Part shown: positions 35,584-43,117 of the stretch, in pieces
Position numbering within the stretch: position 1 is the stretch's first letter
Layout of the letters: each line of letters starts with the position of its first letter
Assembly: GCF_003855495.1 (NCBI RefSeq)
Contig: NZ_CP034086.1
Span: 1,773,501-1,837,500, forward strand
From: Methylocystis rosea
Lineage (GTDB): Bacteria > Pseudomonadota > Alphaproteobacteria > Rhizobiales > Beijerinckiaceae
Direction of reading: 5' to 3'
DNA: 64,000 nt
Position numbers and translations under genes: made by a program
Notes under the pieces: generated by a model
Seen by the model: the letters and a program-made list of their open reading frames with translations, nothing else
Database searches by the model: none
Told to the model about the DNA's origin: nothing

Positions 35584-36158
35584 GGCTGAAATAGCCGCCA
35601 GCGCAGCCTGCCTCGAGGCGCGCGCGCCCAAACGCCAAACGTTTTTCGGCGAACGGCGCTGATCTCTTCGCCTCTGGCGAGAGCCCGGGCGACCGATGCG
35701 ACATTGAAATCAAACGCTCGGAAAAAAAGCGTCCCGCCGGAACGCCCGGCGTCGATGAAGGCCAATTCGAAACGCGCGAGGTCGGCGACCCAGCGCGGCC
35801 CCAATTCGCACTTTGCGACACGCGTATCGAGAAATGCAATCAGCGCCACAGCGTCCGAGCGATTTGTCGCCTCTCGCGCAGCGCCGCCGATCGCCTGCCG
35901 GAAAAGCGCATCGAATCGATCGCCCAACGCGCGCGCTGTGAGCGGCAACGCCCTGCGCGCATAAAGCGCGCGTTTGCCCGTCAGGCTCTGTGCAAAGGCT
36001 TCGATTTCGCGACTGTCGATTGCGGCGAGGCGCTGCGTGTCATGCATGCTCAGGCCGAAACGCGTCGCCACGGCGATCGGCGCTTCGAAGAATTCCCGCC
36101 GCAGATCATCGTCAGTGAACAGGCGCGCGAGCAGCGCCTGCGTCTGCGCTAACGCCAT
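35580..36158 (-). CDS. Helical partner protein of the DUF692 enzyme
   Basis: The 192-residue protein begins MALAQTQALLARLFTDDDLR and continues with EIEAFAQSLTGKRALYARRA and LPLTARALGDRFDALFRQA. The helical N-terminal part with the Arg-rich, LG-x2-F pattern resembles the DUF2063/BufC-MbnC class of partners that present peptide substrates to DUF692 enzymes. Its start overlaps the enzyme gene's stop by ten bases, so the two are made together. The C-terminal 60 residues (FRAFDFNVASVARAL ...) are not recognisable. The role as substrate-binding partner is inferred from position and the weak resemblance. Confidence 0.65.
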   Translation of the reverse strand: MALAQTQALLARLFTDDDLRREFFEAPIAVATRFGLSMHDTQRLAAIDSREIEAFAQSLTGKRALYARRALPLTARALGDRFDALFRQAIGGAAREATNRSDAVALIAFLDTRVAKCELGPRWVADLARFELAFIDAGRSGGTLFFRAFDFNVASVARALARGEEISAVRRKTFGVWARAPRGRLRWRLFQP

Positions 36159-36991
36159 CGCCCGTTCTCCACGAGCGTCCGTCGCGCACGCGCCACTTCA
36201 TCGATGAGTTCGCCGAACGGCGGCATTCTTTCGTCGCGCTCGAGGATGACGGCCTTGACCGGCGCGCGGGCGATGACGCGATCATAGAGCCGCCAAACGG
36301 CGTCGCTCGTCGCGGCGTCATGGCTGTCGATCAGCAGGCCGTCGTGCTGGCGTCCGCCGGCGTAGTGGATCTGCACGAGCCTGTCCCATGGCCAGCGCTC
36401 GAAGTCGCGTTCGAGATCGACGCCGAAATTCGTTGCATTCACATGCATGTTGGCGACGTCGCACAGCCAACCGCATCCGGTCGCGTCGAGCGTGCGCGAC
36501 AAAAATTCAGGCTCGTCCATTTCGCCGCCTGGAATGCGCACCACGCAAGTGATGTTTTCCAAGATCAACGGCGTCTTGATGCGCCTGCGCACAACTTCGA
36601 CATTGCGCGCGACGACGTCGATCGCTTCCTGCGTAAAAGGCAGCGACGCAAGATGGCCGATGCTGATTCCGCCCGCGCGCGTGAAGCAAAGATGTTCGCT
36701 CCACCAGGGCGGATCGATGCGTTCGATCAGCGCGGCGACTTTATCGAGATAGCATGAGTCGACGCCGTCCGCGCTTCCGATCGAGAGATCGAGACCATGC
36801 GCGACGAGCGGAAAATGCGCGCCTAAAAGCTCGAGTTCAGCGAGCTTTTCTTTCGATGCGTCGAGATAATGATCAGCGATGATTTCGATAAAATCGACAT
36901 CGTCCCGCCGGGCGAAGAGATCGGCGCGAAACTGCGGACGATAGCCAAGTCCGGACCCGAGGGCCGGCGCGTCAATCGCGGACGCCGCCAT
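36149..36991 (-). CDS. DUF692 multinuclear non-heme iron oxidative enzyme (MNIO)
   Basis: The 280-residue TIM-barrel enzyme belongs to the MbnB/TglH family, which uses two or three irons and O2 to rework Cys, Asp or Asn residues in peptides. Conserved pieces in order are: ALGSGLGYRPQF (10-21), VDFIEIIADHYLD (32-44), His65 in VAHGLDLSIGSADG, Glu99-His100 in WWSEHLCF, His113, Glu145-Asn146 in LILENITC, Asp178 with Asn181 and His183 in CDVANMHVNATN, His209 in QIHYAGG, His224 in DSHDA and Glu251. All likely metal ligands are present. I use the ATG at 36991 (GGAG at seven bases) rather than 37120. It overlaps the upstream TIGR04222-like gene by 20 bases and the partner gene by 10. Confidence 0.88.
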   Translation of the reverse strand: MAASAIDAPALGSGLGYRPQFRADLFARRDDVDFIEIIADHYLDASKEKLAELELLGAHFPLVAHGLDLSIGSADGVDSCYLDKVAALIERIDPPWWSEHLCFTRAGGISIGHLASLPFTQEAIDVVARNVEVVRRRIKTPLILENITCVVRIPGGEMDEPEFLSRTLDATGCGWLCDVANMHVNATNFGVDLERDFERWPWDRLVQIHYAGGRQHDGLLIDSHDAATSDAVWRLYDRVIARAPVKAVILERDERMPPFGELIDEVARARRTLVENGRWR

Positions 36992-37895
36992 CGCTCGCTC
37001 CGCCGTCGCCGCAACTGCCGCCGCAGCTTGTTCCGCAATCGGCGCCATCGCTTCCCGAGCCGCGGCTGAAGGCTTCGGCGAACATTGCCTCCGTCGTGCC
37101 CTTGAGCGGCGCGAATCCATAAAGGCCGATGAGAAACAGCGCGGCGCCGTGGAACGCGCGCGCTTCGGGTCCGGGCGATCCGATGTGACCGACGGCCTCC
37201 TTCAGACGACCGCCATAGGCGAGCCGCATTGCGTCAAGATAGGCGTGGCCGCGACGGCTCGCATGGGTTCTGGTCAGCACATAGGCAAGCGCAAAAAGCG
37301 ACGCGACCGACGCAGCCGCGAGAAAGACCAGATAGGCGACATTCACGGCGCCCGCTGTCCATTCCACATAGATCTTGGCAAGCGCCAGACCGACGATGAT
37401 CAGCGTTCCGCCGATCTGCGCGCGCCGGCGCCAGGTCTTCACGGACTTGGGCTTGATCAGGTCATCCGCGGCGAGCTTGGCGCGCAGCGGCGCAAGCTGT
37501 TCCAGCAGCCAGCGCCGCAAGCCGCGATCTTCGAACAGCGCATGCGCCTTCGGCTTCGCCTGCACGGCTTCGAGCAGGCGCGTCTCCATGGCGTTGAGTT
37601 CGCCCGGCTCCGGCTGCTCATCTGCAGGAATCACGTGATCCTCCGCGGCGAGGACGACGAAGCCGCGCTGCGCAAGATCATAGATCAGCGTTCGGATGAC
37701 CTGATTGACGCCGCCCTGCAGGAAGGCGACCTCCATCGCGTCGGGGTTCTGCGGCACGGGCGGCGGCGCGCGGCGATCGGTACGATCCGCGAGCCGAATG
37801 CAAAGGTAGGTGGTCGCCAGCACGAGGATAACGACGAGGCCGAAGACGTTGAGGAATTCTGGCCCGGGAAGATTAAGGATCGCAATATTCTGCAC
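36972..37895 (-). CDS. TIGR04222-type membrane protein with Gly/Ser/Cys-rich tail (candidate modified substrate)
   Basis: This 307-residue protein starts at a GTG with GAGG eight bases before it. An N-terminal helix (FLNVFGLVVILVLATTYLCI) is followed by a cytoplasmic domain, in which AFLQGGVNQVIRTLIYDLAQ and RGFVVLA are typical of TIGR04222. A helical pair follows (GGTLIIVGLALAKIYV, VAYLVFLAAASVASLFALAY), then a second soluble part. The last 29 residues are low-complexity, GSGSDGADCGTSCGGSCGDG and then GASDGGVRD, with Cys287, Cys291 and Cys295 in exact C-x3-C-x3-C spacing. Such tails define this family and are usually next to DUF692 genes, as here. I infer that the tail is the enzyme's substrate. 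It lies 10 bases after cox15. Confidence 0.78.
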   Translation of the reverse strand: MQNIAILNLPGPEFLNVFGLVVILVLATTYLCIRLADRTDRRAPPPVPQNPDAMEVAFLQGGVNQVIRTLIYDLAQRGFVVLAAEDHVIPADEQPEPGELNAMETRLLEAVQAKPKAHALFEDRGLRRWLLEQLAPLRAKLAADDLIKPKSVKTWRRRAQIGGTLIIVGLALAKIYVEWTAGAVNVAYLVFLAAASVASLFALAYVLTRTHASRRGHAYLDAMRLAYGGRLKEAVGHIGSPGPEARAFHGAALFLIGLYGFAPLKGTTEAMFAEAFSRGSGSDGADCGTSCGGSCGDGGASDGGVRD

Positions 37896-37905
37896 GCCAA
37901 CCGCC

Positions 37906-39018
37906 TCAGTTCGTGATCACGTCTTGCACAAGCCGTCGCGCCTGCAGCGTGGCGACGCCCAACACCGCCATGCCGATCGCCTGATGCGCCAGCGCCAGCG
38001 CGAGATGCGGGTCGCCGGCGAAGGGCGGCTCGACGAGCACCAACGTCGCAACGCCAAGCGCGATCTGCATGAGCACATGGCCGAACAGGATCACGGCGCC
38101 GCGGCGCGCGCGTCCTTCGGCATTGATCCACGCGTCCAGAAGATGCCCGAGCGCCAGAGCGAAGATCAGATAGGCGATCATGCGGTGGAAGAATTGGACG
38201 GTGACCGGATTGTCGACGAGATTGGTCCAGACCGGCTCCAATCGCCACAAAACGTCGGCCGGAGGAACGAAGACGCCATCCATCAACGGCCAAGTGTTAT
38301 TGACGAGTCCCGCCCGCAGTCCAGCGACAAGGCCGCCGACGAAAATCTGCAGAAACACAAAAGCCAGGATCGTCAGCGCGACCGCCTTCAGCCGACCCGC
38401 GCCCCCATGCACGAGAGAGACGGCGCGCGGCCCGAGGCCGCCAGCCACCCATAAACAGGCGGAGAAGATCAGCGCGGCGAGCAGCAAGTGAATCGCAAGG
38501 CGCTCCTGCGCCACCTCGATGCGATTGACGAGGCCGGATGCGACCATCCACCAGCCCACGCCGCCCTGGAGCGCCCCGAGTGCGAGAATGCCGACAAGCT
38601 TTGGCTTCGCCGAACGCGGCAGGCGGCCGGTCGCCCAAAACCATATGAGCGGAACGGCGAAAACGACGCCGATCACCCGTCCGAGAAGACGATGCGCCCA
38701 TTCCCAAGCGTAGATGTATTTAAACCCGGCGACATCCATGTCCGGGAACAGTTCCCTATATTGCGGAATCTGCTTGTATGCCTCGAACGCCTCCTGCCAC
38801 TCCTGCTGGGACAGCGGCGGCAGCACGCCGGTGACGGGCTTCCACTGCACGATCGATAGGCCCGATTCGGTCAACCTGGTCGCGCCGCCGACGATGACCA
38901 TCAGAAAGACCAGCCCCGCGACGAGCCACAGCCAGTTGCGCACCGCCCGGGCGTTCGCCTCGGTCGCATGGTGTCTGATCGCCGGAACCGGTTGGGGAAA
39001 ATGCAGCCAATCTTCCAT
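37906..39018 (-). CDS. ctaA: Heme A synthase (Cox15/CtaA)
   Basis: The 370-residue inner-membrane enzyme oxidises heme O to heme A for aa3-type cytochrome oxidase. Eight helices are visible with the paired heme-ligand histidines: YIYAWEWAHRLLGRVIG, ERLAIHLLLAALIFS, VQFFHRMIAYLIFALALG and ALALAHQAIGMAVLG. GGATRLTESGLSIVQWKPVT is the family start. No other cox gene is in the window. It leads a four-gene minus-strand operon with the TIGR04222-like protein, the DUF692 enzyme and its partner, the gaps being 10 bases or less. Confidence 0.95.
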   Translation of the reverse strand: MEDWLHFPQPVPAIRHHATEANARAVRNWLWLVAGLVFLMVIVGGATRLTESGLSIVQWKPVTGVLPPLSQQEWQEAFEAYKQIPQYRELFPDMDVAGFKYIYAWEWAHRLLGRVIGVVFAVPLIWFWATGRLPRSAKPKLVGILALGALQGGVGWWMVASGLVNRIEVAQERLAIHLLLAALIFSACLWVAGGLGPRAVSLVHGGAGRLKAVALTILAFVFLQIFVGGLVAGLRAGLVNNTWPLMDGVFVPPADVLWRLEPVWTNLVDNPVTVQFFHRMIAYLIFALALGHLLDAWINAEGRARRGAVILFGHVLMQIALGVATLVLVEPPFAGDPHLALALAHQAIGMAVLGVATLQARRLVQDVITN

Positions 39019-39176
39019 GAGACGCCGAGGTTGGGGGGCGGATGACGGCGGCCAGTTAAGGGATGCGGCCCTCGCTTGTCCACACCCCGCGGCCGTCTCC
39101 GGCAGGTCGGGCCAATTTGGCTGAAAACTGCGCCGCTGCGGGTGTTAGAATAGCGCGGCTTGAGTCGAGGGATCAG

Positions 39177-39770
39177 GTGTCGGGCAAGAGCGATGAAGCG
39201 ATGCGCACGATCGGCGAGGTCGCGGCGAGCCTCGACCTTCCCGCGCATGTGCTGCGCTTCTGGGAAACCCGTTTCAAGCAGATCAATCCTCTTAAGCGCG
39301 CAGGCGGGCGGCGCTTCTACCGGGAGCGCGACATTGAACTCGTGATCGCGATCCGCCGCCTGCTCTACGACGAAGGCTATACGATCAGGGGCGTGCAGCG
39401 CATCCTCAAGGAGGCTGGCGTCGAGGCGGTCCTGGCGGGCGCGGGGCGACGCCAAGGGGATCCGTCCGGGACTCCCTCCCCTTCCCGTCCGGGCGTGAGC
39501 GAGGGACGAATCGGGTCAGCGCGAGACGAAGACGAGACGGAAGCGGCCCTCTCGGCCGACGAACTCGCCGCTCTGCGCACGCACGACCCCGATCTGGCGG
39601 GAATCGAAGCCCAGGACGCGGCTCCCGTCGTCGAACTTGACGCGCCACTGGCGCCGCCTTCGGCCCGCGGCGAACCACGCCCCCTTGCCGCGCCACAAAC
39701 GAGAATCCTACGCGAGGTTCTGGCCGAGATCGAGGAATGCAAGCGCCTGCTCAAGTTGACCAGACGATAG
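39177..39770 (+). CDS. MerR-family transcriptional regulator
   Basis: The 197-residue protein has an N-terminal MerR helix-turn-helix: [40 protein letters not shown], then [20 protein letters not shown]. After about residue 80 the protein is acidic and low in complexity and ends in a short helix ([18 protein letters not shown]). There is no metal-binding cysteine set, so it is not a metal sensor of the MerR/CueR kind. I choose the GTG at 39177 with GAGG before it, giving the group's usual [15 protein letters not shown] start. The targets are unknown. Confidence 0.82.
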   Translation: MSGKSDEAMRTIGEVAASLDLPAHVLRFWETRFKQINPLKRAGGRRFYRERDIELVIAIRRLLYDEGYTIRGVQRILKEAGVEAVLAGAGRRQGDPSGTPSPSRPGVSEGRIGSARDEDETEAALSADELAALRTHDPDLAGIEAQDAAPVVELDAPLAPPSARGEPRPLAAPQTRILREVLAEIEECKRLLKLTRR

Positions 39771-39819
39771 CGACCCAGGCGTTGCCAGCGCCGCGCCGCC
39801 TCACTATAACGGCGCCAGT

Positions 39820-39897
39820 CGGAGTGTAGCGCAGCCCGGTTAGCGCACTTGTCTGGGGGACAAGGGGTCGTGGGTTCGAATCCCGCCACTCCGACCA
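39820..39897 (+). tRNA. tRNA-Pro (anticodon GGG)
   Basis: A complete cloverleaf is visible. The acceptor CGGAGTG pairs with CACTCCG. The D-arm is around GCGCAGCCCGGTTAGCGC. The anticodon stem CTTGT/ACAAG holds the loop CTGGGGG with anticodon GGG. The T-arm is GTGGG-TTCGAAT-CCCGC, and CCA is encoded at 39895-39897. It is downstream of the MerR gene and 12 bases from the stop of the convergent TonB-dependent receptor. Confidence 0.97.
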
Positions 39898-39909
39898 TTC
39901 AGGCGGCGA

Positions 39910-42348
39910 TCAGTTCGGCAGCTGCGAGAAAAGCGCCGCGCGATCGGCCAGACCGGCGAAAGAACCGTCGAAATTGAGCGGGCCGTTCAGCGTTACGCGC
40001 ACAGCTGCGGGCTCGAGCGGCTTGAGATGGCGGTCCATGACGCCGACGCCGCAAACCTGGGCGGGAGCGACGCCTGCGACGCATTGCGCGTAAAGAGGGT
40101 CGCTCGGCAGGAGCGAGCCATATGCAAATGTGATCTGGTCGGAGCGCGAGTTGAAAACATTGAAGGCGTCGATCTGCAATCGCCAGCCATCCGCCCATCG
40201 ATAGCCCAGTCGTGCGTTCAACGTGCCGGTGGCTGGCGAATTGAAATAGCCGTCCTCGGTGAGCGCCCTGGCCCCGAAGTAGCGATACTTCAGCGCGCCG
40301 AACCATCCGGTCGTCTCGCCGAGCTCCAATCCGCCCATCGCCGTCACCGCGATGGCGTTCGACAGATAGTTGCCGGGCGCATTGCCGAGGAATGTCCCAT
40401 AGGGCGCTGCCTCAGGCGTGATCAAGTCGAGCCACGCCAAGGTCTGCGCAACGTCGACGCCGCGGTAGCGCGCCTGCACAAGCGCCACGTCGCCGTCAAA
40501 TTTGATCCAGGAATTCGGGGCGTATTTGTTGGCGAATTCGAGGCCATATCTGCGACTGGGGCGACCGAAGATCGTCGTGCCGCTATCGCCGACAAACTGG
40601 TTCTCCGATTCGAGATTGAGCCAGAACAGGCTGATGCTGGAATCGAGCCCTTCAATGAATCTAGTGCGGGCGCCGATCTCGGCGCCGCGTGATTTCACCA
40701 GCAGCGGAATTGAAGCCGCCTGAACGAAGCCGTCATTGTCCGCAAGTTCGGCTGTGGAGACTCGCAGCACCGCGCCCCTTGCGTCGGTCGAGTGGAAGCC
40801 TTCGCCGTAATTGGCGTAGAATTCCGTCTTGTAGAAGGGGCCGACGATGATCGAGAGCTTCGGGCTGAACAACGCCGCGTTCTTGACGCCCTGATTGAAC
40901 GGTCCGGTGAGAAGGAACGCCGGCAGACCGGCGCTCGTCACGAGTTTAGGCGCATCCAACAGCGTCTGGCGTGAGCTTACGGCCGCGTTGTAATAGTCGA
41001 ACCGCGCCCCGGTGACGGTCTTCAGCCAGGGCGTCCAGCGCACCGCCGTATCCGTCCAGACGCCGATGCTGCCTTCGCCGACGGCGTTGTTGCTGAGCGT
41101 GTCATAGAGTTGTCGACGGACGCTCTCCTGCAATCCCAGACGAATGTCGTCGTAGCGGCCTTGAAAGCCGACGCGGGTCTCGACTGGCGCGCCATTCACG
41201 TCGGCCCATCTGATCGCATGCTGCGCGTTGACGCCGACGAGCGTGCGATCGTCGAACTGACGGATCTGGTCGCCCAAATTCTGATGCGCCAGGAAATAGG
41301 TGTAAGTGCTGTAGAGATCCAAGGTCGAATGGACGACATAGGCTTCGACGCGCGTGGCCTGATCGCCCTCAATCTGACTCCAGCGCGAGGAGAGCGAGAA
41401 GCGCGAGGTCGCGCCGCCGGCGGTCGGGTCCATCGTGCCCCATATCGACAGCAACCCGGCGCTGACCGCGCGACTCGGAATTTGGTCCGTTCCATACCAT
41501 TTGTTGGCGTAGCCCATGAAGGTCACGGAGGCGCCGTCTTCCTGCGTGCCGCGCGACCAGCGCAACACGCTGTTGAGGCGCCGCATATTGTCGCCGCGCT
41601 CCCAGGGACCGTTGTAATATTGCGCCTCGACCGCGCCATAGGCGGAGCCGCCAGCGAAATCTCGGTATGGGACGACGGCGAGAGCCCTGGCGTAGCCGAA
41701 GCTGCCGCCAGTGACCTGAAAGAAGCCTCTGTCGATCGCGTCTTTGTATTGCATGTAAATCGAGCCGGCCGACGAGAAGTCGCCGTCTTGAGCGTCATAC
41801 GGACCTTTGCGGGCGAGGACGTAAGACAAGAGTTCGGGGATCAGGAAATTGCTGTCAGCGTAGCCCTGGGCATGGCCATGGGTGCGCATATTGAGCGGCA
41901 TGCCGTCGAGATAGAGCGCCAGATCGGTGCCATGGTCGAGATTGAAGCCGCGCAGAAAATACTGGTTCGCCTTGCCTTCGCCGCTGTGCTGCGTGACGAC
42001 CAGTCCGGGCACGATCTCCAGCGCGTCGCCGGGGCGCGCGAAGGGTAGCGCGTTGACCTCCTTGCCGGTGAAGAACTTTTCGCTTGAGGCTGTGATCGGC
42101 GGCGGCTGGGGCCCAGAAGGCGCCGCCGGTGGTCGACTGACCGCAGCGACGACCGGCGAAGCGCGCGGCGGTTGCGGCGGCGCATGGACGGGTCGTCCCG
42201 GCGCGGACGCATGGGAACGCGCCGCCGGGGCGGCCCGATGCACGCCAACTTGGATTGTGGGAAGCGCGGTTTGCGCCAGTGCGGTGAACGAAGGCGGCGC
42301 CGCAAATACTGCAGTCAGAAAGCAGACCAAGGCTGAACGAAATGACAT
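39910..42348 (-). CDS. TonB-dependent outer membrane receptor
   Basis: The 812-residue protein has a signal peptide (MSFRSALVCFLTAVFAAPPS ... TALA) and an unusual Pro/Ala-rich linker at about residues 40-85. A plug domain follows (FARPGDALEIVPGLVVTQHS, QYFLRGFNLDHGTDLALYLD) and then a 22-stranded barrel with repeated Tyr/Trp-rich strands. The plug wording GFNLDHGTD is typical of receptors whose substrate is not a classical siderophore, and the ligand cannot be told. No FecR/sigma or periplasmic binding genes are adjacent. It is convergent with tRNA-Pro and is followed upstream by 770 bases without a clear gene. Confidence 0.9.
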   Translation of the reverse strand: MSFRSALVCFLTAVFAAPPSFTALAQTALPTIQVGVHRAAPAARSHASAPGRPVHAPPQPPRASPVVAAVSRPPAAPSGPQPPPITASSEKFFTGKEVNALPFARPGDALEIVPGLVVTQHSGEGKANQYFLRGFNLDHGTDLALYLDGMPLNMRTHGHAQGYADSNFLIPELLSYVLARKGPYDAQDGDFSSAGSIYMQYKDAIDRGFFQVTGGSFGYARALAVVPYRDFAGGSAYGAVEAQYYNGPWERGDNMRRLNSVLRWSRGTQEDGASVTFMGYANKWYGTDQIPSRAVSAGLLSIWGTMDPTAGGATSRFSLSSRWSQIEGDQATRVEAYVVHSTLDLYSTYTYFLAHQNLGDQIRQFDDRTLVGVNAQHAIRWADVNGAPVETRVGFQGRYDDIRLGLQESVRRQLYDTLSNNAVGEGSIGVWTDTAVRWTPWLKTVTGARFDYYNAAVSSRQTLLDAPKLVTSAGLPAFLLTGPFNQGVKNAALFSPKLSIIVGPFYKTEFYANYGEGFHSTDARGAVLRVSTAELADNDGFVQAASIPLLVKSRGAEIGARTRFIEGLDSSISLFWLNLESENQFVGDSGTTIFGRPSRRYGLEFANKYAPNSWIKFDGDVALVQARYRGVDVAQTLAWLDLITPEAAPYGTFLGNAPGNYLSNAIAVTAMGGLELGETTGWFGALKYRYFGARALTEDGYFNSPATGTLNARLGYRWADGWRLQIDAFNVFNSRSDQITFAYGSLLPSDPLYAQCVAGVAPAQVCGVGVMDRHLKPLEPAAVRVTLNGPLNFDGSFAGLADRAALFSQLPN

Positions 42349-43117
42349 TGCAGACTCCGCAGCAAACATGGGTCATCACTGCGAAGGGTCATGCCGCGTT
42401 GAGCGCGAATGCGCCATCCCCGGCATAAAAGCGCCCTGCGGGGAATGTCCATGAGAGTACGCGTTAAGCTGCATGTCGGCAAGCCGATGAAATGGCGCGC
42501 ATTCTCTCGTGCATCTTTTTCTCGGCAGTGATGCAGAAACATCACGGCTCGTCTTAAAAGGGAACGTGCGCCTTGGCGAGATGCGCCGCTCACTCACGTC
42601 ATCTCTGTGAAAGCGGGCGCCCCGGCGGCGCGGCTCGACGCAAGCCCCGCGACGGTGGAAGCAATACCACGACGCAAGCTCTACGCTGGCCACACTCTCG
42701 AGCACGCGCATCAGGACGGCGCGGCGTTCAAAATTCCTGCTCGAGATCGTCTGGATGCGCATTGTCGCTGCGCGCAGCCGCGCTAGGTAGCGTGCGGTTC
42801 CGCAACTGAATATGTGAGGCGCGTCATGCCTCGGCTCGCAGAGACGGCACTGATCCTGTTCCTATTGGCGACGGTCAACGCCAGCCTGTTTGGCATCATC
42901 TATAAAATGGTGCGCTAGGCGGCCGGCGTGGTCGGCGTCGGCTTATGCGCTACTTTCGCCAACACGGACTGTCTAAGCGGCGGCTTGAACTCCGCGCACT
43001 TTACGCGGACGCCTTGTTCGGGAGCAGCCCTATATGAAACTCGACCATGGCTTGCGCCGCAGTGACGGCCGTTTCGTCTTCGACGCAACATTAGGATAGA
43101 CCATCCAAGGCGGGCCA
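42349..43117. other. Long intergenic region with one tiny ORF
   Basis: No gene of normal length stands out in these 769 bases. Frames of 70-130 codons exist on both strands, but they lack ribosome sites and have biased, Arg-rich translations typical of noncoding GC-rich DNA. The only supportable item is the 30-residue ORF at 42826-42918. The stretch just upstream of the receptor start (42350-42540) is the likely place for its promoter, but I see no clear Fur or other operator. Confidence 0.6.
42826..42918 (+). CDS. Tiny single-span membrane peptide, 30 residues
   Basis: The ATG at 42826 has GAGG seven bases before it. The product is a near-pure transmembrane helix with a short basic end: MPRLAETALILFLLATVNAS, then LFGIIYKMVR. 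Size and layout resemble small subunits or regulators of membrane complexes. It is isolated, 199 bases before the SDR gene, and has no recognisable family. Confidence 0.4.
   Translation: MPRLAETALILFLLATVNASLFGIIYKMVR

Noticed and set aside
35580..37895. Methanobactin (mbn) operon
   Set aside because: The DUF692 enzyme is of the MbnB superfamily, but there is no MbnA-like short precursor, MbnT receptor or MbnM exporter nearby, and the neighbour is a TIGR04222-type protein.
35580..37895. Bufferin-type operon
   Set aside because: A DUF2282 precursor peptide and a DoxX gene would be expected; neither is present.
42376..42762. 128-codon minus-strand frame before the TonB receptor
   Set aside because: No ribosome site, Arg-rich shadow-like composition, no recognisable fold.
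42607..42786. GTG-started plus-strand frame ending in a CRC motif, considered as a peptide precursor
   Set aside because: No Shine-Dalgarno and no modifying enzyme nearby; the motif is too short to support it.
39820..43117. Integrated island at tRNA-Pro
   Set aside because: The receptor gene starts right at the 3' end of the tRNA, but I found no integrase and no repeat of the tRNA 3' end further on.
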